Position numbers and translations under genes: made by a program. The notes under the pieces are model-generated. The model saw only the letters and a list, made by a program, of their open reading frames with translations, was not told the DNA's origin and made no database searches. Positions 1-8,420 of a stretch of DNA of 37,195 nt are shown here, in pieces (positions within the stretch are counted from its first letter, which is position 1; each line of letters begins with the position of its first letter). The stretch covers positions 1-37,195 of the forward strand of contig NZ_VKAB01000061.1 of assembly GCF_009769385.1 (NCBI RefSeq), written 5' to 3'. The DNA is from Saccharothrix deserti. GTDB taxonomy: Bacteria > Actinomycetota > Actinomycetes > Mycobacteriales > Pseudonocardiaceae.

Positions 1-76
1 GGTCCCGACGGGCCTCCACGGCCATCCGGGTCGCCCGCTCACGCAGCTCGTCTGGGTACTTCTTCGGTGGGGCCAT
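1..76 (-). CDS. IS3-family transposase OrfA, N-terminal codons only (runs off window)
   Basis: The reverse strand opens at an ATG (complement of 74-76) and reads MAPPKKYPDELRERATRMAV, the typical opening of an OrfA (helix-turn-helix) protein of actinobacterial IS3 elements. The remainder lies outside the window. Bases 77 to about 119 would be the 5' untranslated end of the element and carry no gene. The element stops abruptly where formamidase homology begins at about 121, so the terminal repeat may be lost or eroded. The family assignment rests on about 25 residues, which are highly characteristic. Confidence 0.72.
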   Translation of the reverse strand, partial: MAPPKKYPDELRERATRMAVEARRD

Positions 77-153
77 TAGTCCTCATCATCCAGGCTTGAT
101 GGTCTCCATCAAACCCGGTACGGAACAAGGTCGCCAGGGAGGGCGCCCGCACG

Positions 154-1230
154 GTGCCGGCCCGGGAGAACGGCGGCAACCAGGACACCAAGAACTTCAC
201 CCGCGGCTCCCGGGTCTTCTACCCGGTGCACGTCCCCGGTGGTCTGCTGTCCGGTGGCGACCTGCACTTCAGCCAGGGCGACGGCGAGATCACCTTCTGC
301 GGCGCCATCGAGATGGGCGGGTTCGTCGACCTGCACGTCGACCTGATCAAGGACGACAACGAATGGCTGATCGGGCCCGGCATGGCGCTCGACCCGGCGA
401 CCTACTTCATCATCGTGCCGAACATGCTCGGCAACGGCCTGTCCACCTCGCCGGGCAACACGCCGCCTCCCTACGACCGCGCGCGCTTCCCCGACATCAC
501 CGTCTACGACCAGATCGTCGCCCAGCACCGCCTGGTGACCGAGAAGTTCGGCATCGAGAAGCTCGCCCTGGTGACCGGCTGGTCCATGGGCGCGGGGCAG
601 ACCTACCAGTGGGCGGTGAGCCACCCGGAGATGGTCGAGCGGATCGCTCCGTTCTGCGGCTCGTCGAAGACCAGCCTGCACAACAAGGTCTTCCTGGAGG
701 GAGTGAAGGCCGCGCTGACCGCAGACTCCGTCTTCGCCGGCGGCTGGTACGGCGAGACCCTGCCGACCACCGGGTTGCGCGCGTCGGCGCGGGTCTACGC
801 CGGTTGGGGCTTTTCCCAGGCGTTCTACTGGGAGAAGGAGTACGAGAAGCTGGGCTACACCTCCCTCGAAGACTTCCTCATCGGCTTCTGGGAAGGCTTC
901 TTCCTCGACGGCCGCGACCCGAACAACCTGCTGAACATGTTGTGGACCTGGCAGAACGGCGATGTCGGCCGGACGCCCGGCTTCGACGGCGACACCGAAG
1001 CGGCACTGGCCTCCATCAGGGCGACGGCGCTGGTGATGCCCGCGGAGAAGGACCTCTACTTCCCGCCGGAGGACGAGGCGTGGGCGGTCAACCACATGTC
1101 CAACGCCGAACTGCGGGTGATCCCGGGAATCTGGGGCCACTTCGCGGGGCACGGCAGCAATCCCGAGGACACCGAGTTCATCGACCTGGGTCTGCGCGAG
1201 CTGCTGGCAAAGCCGGGCGGGCTGGCCTGA
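154..1230 (+). CDS. Chimeric ORF: formamidase (FmdA) fragment fused to N-truncated alpha/beta hydrolase
   Basis: Residues 1-66 match the C-terminal half of acetamidase/formamidase (PARENGGNQD, then GDLHFSQGDGEITFCGAIEM and HVDLIK). From residue 67 (DDNEWLIGPG) the protein is an alpha/beta hydrolase related to the homoserine O-acetyltransferase/MetX group, with nucleophile motif GWSMG (Ser144), a candidate acid at Asp300 and His329 in GIWGHF. The hydrolase normally begins about 50-60 residues earlier, so its first strands are replaced by the formamidase piece. FmdA homology extends upstream to about 121 (VAREGART), but an in-frame stop at 97-99 leaves GTG 154 as the first start. The fusion is exactly in frame at about 351/352. 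The catalytic triad survives, but folding without the N-terminal strands is doubtful. Most likely a deletion product and functionally a pseudogene. The following gene is a membrane protein that may have been its partner. Confidence 0.8.
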   Translation: MPARENGGNQDTKNFTRGSRVFYPVHVPGGLLSGGDLHFSQGDGEITFCGAIEMGGFVDLHVDLIKDDNEWLIGPGMALDPATYFIIVPNMLGNGLSTSPGNTPPPYDRARFPDITVYDQIVAQHRLVTEKFGIEKLALVTGWSMGAGQTYQWAVSHPEMVERIAPFCGSSKTSLHNKVFLEGVKAALTADSVFAGGWYGETLPTTGLRASARVYAGWGFSQAFYWEKEYEKLGYTSLEDFLIGFWEGFFLDGRDPNNLLNMLWTWQNGDVGRTPGFDGDTEAALASIRATALVMPAEKDLYFPPEDEAWAVNHMSNAELRVIPGIWGHFAGHGSNPEDTEFIDLGLRELLAKPGGLA

Positions 1231-1271
1231 CCGGCTCCTCCGACCGCGCGGCCGGTGAAGGCCGACCCGGC

Positions 1272-1325
1272 CCCGGCTTTCACCGGCTTTCACCGGCACC
1301 GTCACCGGCACCATCACCGGCACCA
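1272..1325 (+). repeat. Short tandem repeat, CACCGGC-based
   Basis: Units CACCGGCTTT (10 bp, twice) pass into CACCGGCACCRT (12 bp, about two and a half copies) in the gap between the hydrolase ORF and the membrane protein gene. It is noncoding and immediately upstream of the next gene's translation start. It could be slippage-prone; no function is implied. Confidence 0.75.
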
Positions 1326-1349
1326 GCCATCCACATTGGAGCACCCATC

Positions 1350-1904
1350 ATGCGCTTCCGCCTACCCCACGAGGTCAGCGCCTCGATAGTCGCCATGGCC
1401 ACCGTCTTCCTCACCATGAGCCCACTCAACATGCCGACCTGGGCCATCTTCATCGCCTGGGCCGGCACCTTCCTGCTCGGCGACCCGAGCCGTGCCAACG
1501 CGGTCAAGATGATCACCGCCACCACCACCGGCGCGGTGTACGGCGTCGTCGCCATCCTGCTCGATCAGGCGATCGGCACGATGTTCGGCGCGGGGACGTT
1601 CGGCAAGACCCTGGCGCTCGGCGTGGTCATCTTCGTGATCAACGGCACCCTGCTGGCGACCGGACGCATCCCGTTCTTCGCCTGCATCCCCGGGATGTTC
1701 TTCGGCTTCGCCTCCCTGTTCGCCACCTACTTCGGCGGATTCGGCTTCGCCGTCGGCAACCTCGCCGCGGCCTTCGTCAGCGCCGCCGCGATGTGCGCAC
1801 TCGGCCCGCTCTGCGCGTTCCTGGGCCTGCGACTGATGTTCGCACCGGCGGCCCCGGAGCCCGAGCGGGCCGAACCGGGAGTCAAGGCCGGAACCCCGGC
1901 CTAG
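1350..1904 (+). CDS. DUF1097-type integral membrane protein
   Basis: A 184-residue protein with about five hydrophobic helices, including ASIVAMATVFLTMSPL near the N-terminus and later GVVIFVINGTLLATG and AVGNLAAAFVSAAAM. Gly/Ala-rich helices and a short charged Pro/Glu tail fit the DUF1097 family of small inner-membrane proteins, found among other places near urea and amide use genes. ATG 1350 lies 119 bp after the chimeric ORF and is preceded by TTGGAGC, a plausible ribosome binding site. Proximity to a formamidase remnant suggests it once belonged to an amide or urea uptake locus; this is inference. Substrate unknown. Confidence 0.7.
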   Translation: MRFRLPHEVSASIVAMATVFLTMSPLNMPTWAIFIAWAGTFLLGDPSRANAVKMITATTTGAVYGVVAILLDQAIGTMFGAGTFGKTLALGVVIFVINGTLLATGRIPFFACIPGMFFGFASLFATYFGGFGFAVGNLAAAFVSAAAMCALGPLCAFLGLRLMFAPAAPEPERAEPGVKAGTPA

Positions 1905-2130
1905 TGTTGGCCGCGAGGACGCACCCGATGAAGCCGAACGTGCCCCATCGCCTGCAACGGCGGTTCGGCGGCGCCGCGGTCGTCGAAGACGCTGTCGACG
2001 GCCTTGGACCAGGATGGCCACTGACGCCACCACCGCGATGGCGAGCACTACCGGATTTCCCGCCGGCGCTCGACACGGTCTTTCAAGGACCGCGCCGGGT
2101 CCACCGTGTTCACGACGTCCGCCTCCGGCA

Positions 2131-2979
2131 TCAGAACGGAAAACGCGCAGACTGGTCGGGCCGTGCTCGAACGATGATCGACTCGTCGTCGTCCGGGTCG
2201 TAGAACACGTCGACCGCGCCTCCGACCACCGGCGCCTGGAACGCCGGGGTGATCATGGTAGCCACCACGGTGCGCGGGCCGACGGTTCCCGGATAGGAGA
2301 CGCGCACCCGGAACCGCGGGTTCCCCATCCCCCAGTCGTGGGTGAACTCGACGTGGTCGATCCGCCCCGTGACCCGCCAACCCCGGTGTTCGAGGTCGGC
2401 CGTGGCGTCCTCCCGCATCGCGGCCGTGCCTGCCGCGTGCAACAGCAGTGCACCGGCCACCACCGTGAGGACGCCGAACACAGCGGGCACGAGATACGGT
2501 TCGTAGTAGACGACCCAGTCCGCACCACTCCACGGTTCCTCCGGTTGACCGTCGGAGAACGGCAATCGCCGACCGACCGCCTCGGGTGCCGTCCAGGACG
2601 ACGTCGCGAGGGCCGTGCCGATCGTCAGACCGAGGAACGCGGCGAAACCGCCGACGCCGAACCCGGTGCCGGGCCACCCGGAGACACTCCAGTCGGTCCA
2701 CCTCATGGCGAACCCGAGCATGGACGCGATCGGAATGGAGACGCCGAAGATCATCATCAGCGATATCATCGAGGCGCCCTGGTCCCAGGCGCCGACCCGG
2801 TTGAGGGACATCAGCCGGAACCCGTCGAGGATGCCGAGCGCGCCGGACCACCCGACCACCGCCCAGCTCAGCGCGGTCGGCACGCTGAGCAGCCACACCT
2901 TGCGGCGTGTCTCGCGGTCCCGCCGCGGGTCGTCCGGCGGGCCCATGCCGGCCCACCACAGGTTCCCGTAGGGGAACAT
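2131..2979 (-). CDS. Four-helix membrane protein with C-terminal DUF3592-like domain
   Basis: 282 residues. Four transmembrane segments (about residues 28-52, 69-92, 105-130 and 165-188) are followed by a soluble beta-rich C-terminal domain (WRVTGRIDHVEF through VDVFYDPDDDESIIV), as in DUF3592 proteins. The start at 2979 is supported by GAGGAGG six bases upstream. It sits 38 bp downstream of a same-strand gene whose C-terminus ends in a comparable beta pattern (EARIDPADPANV), so the two probably form an operon. Function unknown. The 226 bp beyond its stop (1905-2130) contain no convincing gene. Confidence 0.72.
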   Translation of the reverse strand: MFPYGNLWWAGMGPPDDPRRDRETRRKVWLLSVPTALSWAVVGWSGALGILDGFRLMSLNRVGAWDQGASMISLMMIFGVSIPIASMLGFAMRWTDWSVSGWPGTGFGVGGFAAFLGLTIGTALATSSWTAPEAVGRRLPFSDGQPEEPWSGADWVVYYEPYLVPAVFGVLTVVAGALLLHAAGTAAMREDATADLEHRGWRVTGRIDHVEFTHDWGMGNPRFRVRVSYPGTVGPRTVVATMITPAFQAPVVGGAVDVFYDPDDDESIIVRARPDQSARFPF

Positions 2980-3017
2980 GAAACCTCCTCGTCCGGTGTC
3001 CTCGGACTGCCTGTGGA

Positions 3018-3545
3018 TCAGTCGACGAGCCCGAACACCCCGACGTTGGCCGGGTCGGCGGGGTCGATCCTGGCTTCGTGCTTGGTGCCTGGGGTGTACT
3101 GCGAGAACGCCATGGTCGGCACCAGGTGCGTGATCGTGGTCTGGTAGGTCGTGCCGTCCGCGCGGGTGACGTCGATCGCCGAGGTGTACTGGAGCTGGCC
3201 GGCGACCGCCGTCCCGGTCGGCTCAAGGGTGCGGATGACGGCGGTGGCGGGTTCGCCGGACTCGTAGAGCCTGCGCAGGTTCTGGCCGTACGCGTTGACT
3301 TCGCGCTGCTGACGCAGCTGCTCCTCGCCGGGCAGCGCGAGGAACTCGGCCATCGCCGGGTCGTCGGTCATCGTCCCGAACCCGTGCGACACCATGCCGA
3401 GCGTCGGCAGCTGCGGCCGGATGTCGTGGCCCTGCGCGGCGGCTTCCCGTTGGAACTGCGCCGCGTGCCGCTGGAAGTCCTGCTCGCCCCGCGCCGTCGC
3501 CTGCTGCGTGGCGGTGTTGATCTTGTCGCGAATCTTCTTGAACAC
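3018..3545 (-). CDS. Hypothetical soluble protein paired with the DUF3592-like membrane protein
   Basis: 175 residues starting at GTG 3545 with GGAGG nine bases upstream. The N-terminal half is amphipathic and helical, rich in Gln, Arg and Ala (residues 1-50) and likely coiled. The C-terminal half has beta character (GQLQYTSAIDVTRADGTTYQ) ending in an NVGVFGLVD strand. No signal peptide or catalytic motif is visible. First gene of a two-gene minus-strand operon. Family not recognised. A role in envelope or stress physiology would only be a guess. Confidence 0.62.
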   Translation of the reverse strand: MFKKIRDKINTATQQATARGEQDFQRHAAQFQREAAAQGHDIRPQLPTLGMVSHGFGTMTDDPAMAEFLALPGEEQLRQQREVNAYGQNLRRLYESGEPATAVIRTLEPTGTAVAGQLQYTSAIDVTRADGTTYQTTITHLVPTMAFSQYTPGTKHEARIDPADPANVGVFGLVD

Positions 3546-3668
3546 GGTGTCCTGCCTCCCGAGCCGCTGATGTGGTGATCACATCGTGCGGCGGGCGAGG
3601 GCCCTACCGATCCCAGGTTTGCCGGTTGCGGAAGCGGAACGTCCGGAATCGTGGTTAGCCTGCCGCGC

Positions 3669-4325
3669 ATGACCGATGACACCTCACTCCGCGAACCGGG
3701 GGTCGGGATGCCGGACCCGATCACCGAGGGGCAGGTCCGGGTCGTCCCCGCCAACGAGGCGTCGTGGGACGACTTGCGGGACGTGTTCGGCACGTCCGAA
3801 CCCGGGCAGTGCCGGTGCCAGCGGTTGAAGGTCGCCGGCTGGTTCTGGCGCGACACCACCCAGGAGGAGCGGAACGCGATGCTCCGCGAGCAGACCGGTT
3901 GCGACACCCCGGATGCCGAGGTCACCAGCGGTCTGGTGGCCTACGTCGACGGCGATCCGGCGGGCTGGGTCGCGGTGGAGCCGCGCACGGCGTACCCGAA
4001 GCTGCGCACGTCCCGCATCCCGTGGAAGGGACGCGACGAGGACAAGGACGACGGCACCACGTGGGCGGTGACCTGTTTCGTGGTCCGCAAGGGCTTCCGG
4101 GGCCGCGGTCTGACCTACCTGTTGGCCCGCGCGGCGGTCGACTTCGCCCGCGAACGCGCCGCCCGCGCGCTGGAGGCCTACCCGATGATCACCGAACCGG
4201 GCCGGGACGTGATCTGGGGCGAGATGCGCGTCGGCGCCCGCCAGGTGTTCGAGGAGGCCGGGTTCACCCAGATCAGCCACCCGACCCTGCGGCGAGTCGT
4301 CATGCGGATCGACTTCGAGCACTGA
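3669..4325 (+). CDS. GNAT-family N-acetyltransferase
   Basis: 218 residues. The acetyl-CoA binding signature VRKGFRGRGLTYLLARAAVD (V/I-x-x-x-x-R-G-x-G/A type) is followed by a C-terminal GARQVFEEAGF segment typical of GNAT enzymes that acylate small molecules or proteins. An N-terminal segment with clustered Cys (GQCRCQRLK) is common in one actinobacterial subgroup. ATG 3669 is preferred over GTG 3651. There is no ribosome binding site, but TAGCCT (3656-3661) lies one -10 distance upstream, so the mRNA may be leaderless. A small hairpin (ACCGC-GCTGT-GCGGT) directly after the stop may separate it from the convergent gene. Substrate unknown. Confidence 0.82.
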   Translation: MTDDTSLREPGVGMPDPITEGQVRVVPANEASWDDLRDVFGTSEPGQCRCQRLKVAGWFWRDTTQEERNAMLREQTGCDTPDAEVTSGLVAYVDGDPAGWVAVEPRTAYPKLRTSRIPWKGRDEDKDDGTTWAVTCFVVRKGFRGRGLTYLLARAAVDFARERAARALEAYPMITEPGRDVIWGEMRVGARQVFEEAGFTQISHPTLRRVVMRIDFEH

Positions 4326-4346
4326 CCGCGCTGTGCGGTTGTCGAG

Positions 4347-7052
4347 CTACGTCGACGCTTCGGGAGCGGCGGTCAGGCTGCGATAGGTGGCGAGGTCGGC
4401 GTGAGAGGCAAGGGTGTCCGGGTGGTCGGTGCCGAGGAGCCGTAGTCGGTCGTCGAGCAGTTGCTGCGCGACAGCGACGGCCGCGGCGGCGTCACCGGCG
4501 AGTGCGTGGCGGCGAGCGAGTTCGCGGCGAGCCCGGAGCGTGTTCTGGTGGTCGGGGCCGAACTGGCGGGCGACGTCGGACACCAGTCCTTCATAGGCTT
4601 CCGCGGCGCCGACGGCGTCGCCGGCCTCGCTGCGGGACAACACGACTTGAGTGCGAATACGCCAGATGTCGGGGTGGTCCGTACCGAGGACGCGCAGGCA
4701 TGCGGCGAGCAGCTCGTCCGCGGCGGTCACCATCGGGTCGCCCGGCCCTCCCCGCAAGACGGCGAGGTACGCACAGGTGTGCCAGGCGCTGGGGTGGTAC
4801 GGCCCGAGCACCCGCAGCATGTCGCCGAGCAGCACCTCGACTTCGGCGATGCCGTCCGGCGGTCCGTCCTCGGCACCCGAAACGATGAGGCTGAGACGGG
4901 TTTCCAGGGTATCGGGGTGGTCGGGGCCCAGTACCCGCAGACGATCGGCCAGCAGCGATTCGAGCGCGGCGGTGGCGCCGGCGGGGTCCCCGGCCAGCCC
5001 GGTGGTCAGGGCCAGTTCGCTGCGGGTGGTCAGGGTGAGCGGGTGGTCGGGTCCGAGCACGCGGACCCGGTCGGCGAACAACTGCGCGAACGCGGCGGCG
5101 GCACCGGTCGGGTCGCCTGCCGCGCTCCGCCACCGTGCCAGTTCGTGGCGGGTGCTGAGGGTGTCGGGGTGGTCCGCGCCGAGAACCCGTTCGGTGTCGA
5201 CGAGCAACGCCTCGAACACCTCGACGGCGCCGGTGGCGTCGCCTGCCTCGCCTCGGTTCGCGGCGAGGTTGTGCCGCGTGGTGAGGGTGTCGGGGTGGTC
5301 GGCTCCCAGCACCGCCACGCGATCGGCGAGCAGCTGGTCGAGTTCGGCCGCGGCATCCGCCGGGTCGCCGACGAGGTCGAGCTGGCGCGCGAGGGTGTGC
5401 CGGGCGGTGAGGGTGTCGGGGTGGCGTGGACCGAGCACCCGCTGCCGATCGGCCACCAGCCGCCGCGCGATCGGCACGCTTTCCGGGTTGCCGCTCTCGC
5501 CCTGCCAGGTGGCCAGGCTCCCGAGGGCGCCCAGGGTGAAGCGGTGATCCGGGCCGAGCCGCTCGGCGGCGGTGGCGTGCAGCCGCGCGAAGTACGTGGC
5601 GGCGGCGGAGACCTGGCCGATGAAACCGAGGCTGTTACCGGCCACGGCGAGGACCGGGTGGAACTCGTCGGGGGTCCACAAGTGCTCACCGGCGCACCGG
5701 TCGATGGCGTCGGCGTTGGCGCGCAACGTCTGGCCGAGGTCCGGCTCACGGCCGCCGTCGGGCCAGAGGTCGACCAGGGCGTCGGCGGCAACCCAGGCCA
5801 GGTCGCCCAGGCGGCCGGGTGGCAGGTGGTCGCGCACGGCGCGCTGGACGACAGCGTGCACGCGTACCGTGCCCGAGTCGATGGTGGCCAGGCTGAACAG
5901 GTGCAGGCGGCGCAGCGCGGCGTGGGCGGTGTCCGCGTCGAGTTCTTCCCACTCCGCGTCGGTGTCGACCGTGCGGGCGTGGCCCAGCCAGGTGCGGGCG
6001 GCTTGAGTGGTGAACACGGCGGTCGGGATTCCGCCCGGGTCGAGCACGCCGGCCAGCTCCAGCACGGGCCCGGCCAGGCCGGTGGGACGTTCGGCGTCCG
6101 CGGCCTCGATCGACAGCGACCAGGTCACGGCCACGGTCTTGTGGTACTGGTCGGGCAGTGCGTCGGACGCCGGTACCAGATCCGCGAGGCGCTTGGTGCG
6201 ATCGGCGAAACGCCGCCGGTAGTCGGCACAGGACACGTCCTGGTCGAGCATGTAGGCGGCTGCCTGCCCGAGGGCCAGGGGCAGTCGCCCGAGATCGGCG
6301 ACGACCCCGGTGACGTCGTCGGCCAACCGCTCGTCGAGCGCGGCGTGCAGGTACGCGTGCGCTTCGGCCTCGGTGAAGACCCCGATCTCGACCCGCCGAC
6401 CACCCAGCCCGGCGACCGCGGCGTCACGGCGGCGAGTGGTGATCACGGTACGTCCCGACGGTACTTCGGCGGGCGGGCGCAGCCCGGTCAGGTCGGCGGG
6501 GCTGGTCAGGTCGTCCAGCACGATCAACCAACGCCGCGGCGTCGTCTCCAACCACCCGAGGAACAGTTCGGCGGCCAACTCGGGGTCACCCGGGTCGGCG
6601 CCGGCGAACTCGACACCGGCTTCGGCGTACCGGGAGACGATCGCATCGCGCGAGGAGGCGGCGACCCACACCACCAGGTCGACGTCGCCGGACGCGATGC
6701 CGCGACGCGCGTACTCGGCCGCCAACTGCGTCTTGCCCACCCCGCCCAGGCCGGTGAGCACCCCCAACGTCTCCTCGATGGGCAGACCGATCGACGCACG
6801 GTCCTGGAAGCAGCCGGCCCGCGCCGGGATACGACGCACGAAACGCCTGCCCTCCACCGCACCCGTGACAGCTTGAGCAGCGGATGGAGCGGTCGAGTGC
6901 ACGTGCAGATCGCCGTACAGAGCACCGAGCTGCACCACCGGACCGGTCGCGGTGCCGGACACGTCGTTCTCGACTCGCGTCCACCGGGCGCCGTCCGGAA
7001 GTCCGGACTCGCTCGGCCGCTCCGGCTCATGCATCGGGTCCACGCGGTCCAC
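4347..7052 (-). CDS. NB-ARC/TPR STAND-type signalling ATPase
   Basis: 901 residues. A short N-terminal beta module (GPVVQLGALYGDLHVHS, about 37-53) precedes an NB-ARC ATPase with Walker A GLGGVGKTQ (about 101-109) and Walker B RWLIVLDDL (about 173-181). The C-terminal half holds ten kinesin-light-chain-like TPR units of about 42 residues, each marked by LG.DHP.TL..R..LA. Such proteins are ATP-driven switches: the TPR array senses a ligand and releases the nucleotide-binding core. No effector domain (nuclease, TIR, protease, DNA-binding) is evident, so its output is unknown; regulation or defence are both possible. GTG 7052 is the longest start; ATG 7034 is an alternative. Convergent with the GNAT gene. 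Confidence 0.85.
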   Translation of the reverse strand: MDRVDPMHEPERPSESGLPDGARWTRVENDVSGTATGPVVQLGALYGDLHVHSTAPSAAQAVTGAVEGRRFVRRIPARAGCFQDRASIGLPIEETLGVLTGLGGVGKTQLAAEYARRGIASGDVDLVVWVAASSRDAIVSRYAEAGVEFAGADPGDPELAAELFLGWLETTPRRWLIVLDDLTSPADLTGLRPPAEVPSGRTVITTRRRDAAVAGLGGRRVEIGVFTEAEAHAYLHAALDERLADDVTGVVADLGRLPLALGQAAAYMLDQDVSCADYRRRFADRTKRLADLVPASDALPDQYHKTVAVTWSLSIEAADAERPTGLAGPVLELAGVLDPGGIPTAVFTTQAARTWLGHARTVDTDAEWEELDADTAHAALRRLHLFSLATIDSGTVRVHAVVQRAVRDHLPPGRLGDLAWVAADALVDLWPDGGREPDLGQTLRANADAIDRCAGEHLWTPDEFHPVLAVAGNSLGFIGQVSAAATYFARLHATAAERLGPDHRFTLGALGSLATWQGESGNPESVPIARRLVADRQRVLGPRHPDTLTARHTLARQLDLVGDPADAAAELDQLLADRVAVLGADHPDTLTTRHNLAANRGEAGDATGAVEVFEALLVDTERVLGADHPDTLSTRHELARWRSAAGDPTGAAAAFAQLFADRVRVLGPDHPLTLTTRSELALTTGLAGDPAGATAALESLLADRLRVLGPDHPDTLETRLSLIVSGAEDGPPDGIAEVEVLLGDMLRVLGPYHPSAWHTCAYLAVLRGGPGDPMVTAADELLAACLRVLGTDHPDIWRIRTQVVLSRSEAGDAVGAAEAYEGLVSDVARQFGPDHQNTLRARRELARRHALAGDAAAAVAVAQQLLDDRLRLLGTDHPDTLASHADLATYRSLTAAPEAST

Positions 7053-7295
7053 GCCTCAGGAAATCACACCGCCGACGCTGCCCGCGCGGATCTCAGGACA
7101 GCGTCATCGGAGAACTACGCATCGTCGCGACCAACGCGCGCGAGTCCGCACCCGGCAGCCCACAGGCCGCCGAAGTCCAGCGCCGCATCGACGGACTGGA
7201 CCACGCCCCGAACCAGCAGTGGCGGATCCTGTAGAGCAGGCACGACGGCACATCCACGCCGCCCCTGGCGTACACGGCTGATCGGGTACGGGCGC
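7053..7295. other. Intergenic DNA without a recognisable gene
   Basis: Upstream of the NB-ARC/TPR gene. It should hold that gene's promoter, but no convincing hexamers or operator were seen. A plus-strand open stretch (about 7105-7234) and its reverse complement encode nothing recognisable. Confidence 0.4.
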
Positions 7296-7480
7296 TCACG
7301 CCGTTTCGGGCACCGAGTCCACACTCGTCGGCCGCCGGCCGGTACGGACGAACTCCGACACCGCCTCCAGCACGCGCTGCACCGGCAACTCCGCGTGCGG
7401 CGGCATCCCCTGGTCGATACCGCCCCACAGGAAGCACTCCGCCAGTCCGAGTTGCGCCCGTCGACGGGGACGAACTGCAC
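7296..7480 (-). pseudogene. Remnant resembling the C-terminus of an Imm1-family immunity protein
   Basis: The minus strand reads LGLAECFLWGGIDQ, then MPPHAELPVQRVLEAVSEFV, then RTGRRPTSVDSV before a stop at 7296-7298. The pattern 'P...ELPV..V..AV.EF..TG.RPTSV' is characteristic of the end of Imm1-type immunity proteins, which neutralise deaminase-type polymorphic toxins. The N-terminal half cannot be followed in one frame, so it is a truncated or frameshifted relic. No toxin gene accompanies it in the window. Confidence 0.42.
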
Positions 7481-7557
7481 CTGCCAGCCACGGGTACGCC
7501 GCTGATCAGTTCGGCCGCCGCGGCCATGCAGCTCAACCACGGCCTGATCTCCGGGCG

Positions 7558-8409
7558 CTAGGCGGACAGGTAGCCGCCGGTCGCGTCGAGGTCCTGGCCG
7601 ACGACCGCGCTCGCGTCGGCGGAGGCGAGGAACATGATCACCCGCGCGATCTCGTCGGGACTCACGATCCGCCTGATCGGGTAGTCCTGCGCGATCTGCT
7701 CGTAGGTCATGCCGAACGCCTCCGCCGCGCGGCGCAGCATCGGGGTGTCGACCGCGCCGGGCGCGAGCGCGTTCACCCGGATGCCGTCGGCCGCGTACTC
7801 GAGCCCGGCGACCTTGGTGAGCGACGCGACCGCGTGCTTGCTCGCGTTGTACGGCGCGATCGTCGCGAACCCGACCTCGGCGGACACCGACGCGGTGTTC
7901 ACGATCGCGCCGCCGCCCTGGGCGAGCATCCTCGGGATCTCGTACTTCATGCCGAGGAAGACGCCGGCGACGTTCGTGCGCCACACGGCGTCCAGGTCGG
8001 CGAGCGTCTGCTCGTGCAGTCGGACGGCACGCGGGCTCTCGATACCGGCGTTGTTGACGGCGACGTCGAGCCGGCCGTGACGGCGCACGCACGCCTCGAC
8101 GAGGGCCCGGACCTCCGCCTCGTCGCGGACGTCGGCACGGCGGTAGGTCGCGTCGCCGCCCGAGGCGCGGATGCCGGCGGCGACCTGGTTGCCGAGTGCC
8201 TCCCGTCGGCCGCAGAAGAACACCTTCGCCCCCTCCGCGGCGAACGCGCGGGCCGTGGCCTCGCCGATGCCGGAAGTGCCACCGGTGATCAGGACGACCC
8301 TGCCGTCGAAACGCCTGTGTGGAACAGCAGCTGTTGCTGTGCCGGCAGCCAACGCGGTCGCGGCGACGGCGGCCGCGCCCGCGGTGAGCATGTCCCTGCG
8401 GGAGGGCAT
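7558..8409 (-). CDS. Tat-signal short-chain dehydrogenase/reductase
   Basis: 283 residues. It begins with a twin-arginine-like signal (SRRDMLTAG plus an Ala-rich h-region to about residue 28). A classical SDR follows: cofactor motif TGGTSGIG (42-49), NNAG (119-122), active-site Ser about 174-176, and Tyr187/Lys191 in YNASK. The C-terminus GQDLDATGGYLSA is usual for the family. ATG 8409 is chosen because AAGGAG lies just upstream; the GTG at 8424 would put that site inside the gene. The stop of the upstream mini-gene is 11 bp away, suggesting translational coupling. Substrate unknown. Export of an NAD(P)-dependent enzyme is unusual, so the signal may act only as an anchor or be vestigial. Confidence 0.85.
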   Translation of the reverse strand: MPSRRDMLTAGAAAVAATALAAGTATAAVPHRRFDGRVVLITGGTSGIGEATARAFAAEGAKVFFCGRREALGNQVAAGIRASGGDATYRRADVRDEAEVRALVEACVRRHGRLDVAVNNAGIESPRAVRLHEQTLADLDAVWRTNVAGVFLGMKYEIPRMLAQGGGAIVNTASVSAEVGFATIAPYNASKHAVASLTKVAGLEYAADGIRVNALAPGAVDTPMLRRAAEAFGMTYEQIAQDYPIRRIVSPDEIARVIMFLASADASAVVGQDLDATGGYLSA

Positions 8410-8420
8410 CGAAACTCCTT

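Noticed and set aside
96..1904. A 602-residue plus-strand open frame covering the hydrolase and membrane protein genes
   Set aside because: Its first two thirds are an Arg/Pro-rich out-of-frame reading of the chimeric ORF; only the part from 1350 is the real membrane protein.
2048..3226. 392-residue minus-strand open frame
   Set aside because: Out of frame with the DUF3592-like gene, whose helices and ribosome binding site are clear at 2131-2979.
4414..5560. Tandem DNA repeats of about 126 bp as a possible CRISPR or minisatellite
   Set aside because: They are the coding repeats of the TPR array with diverged sequence and no spacers.
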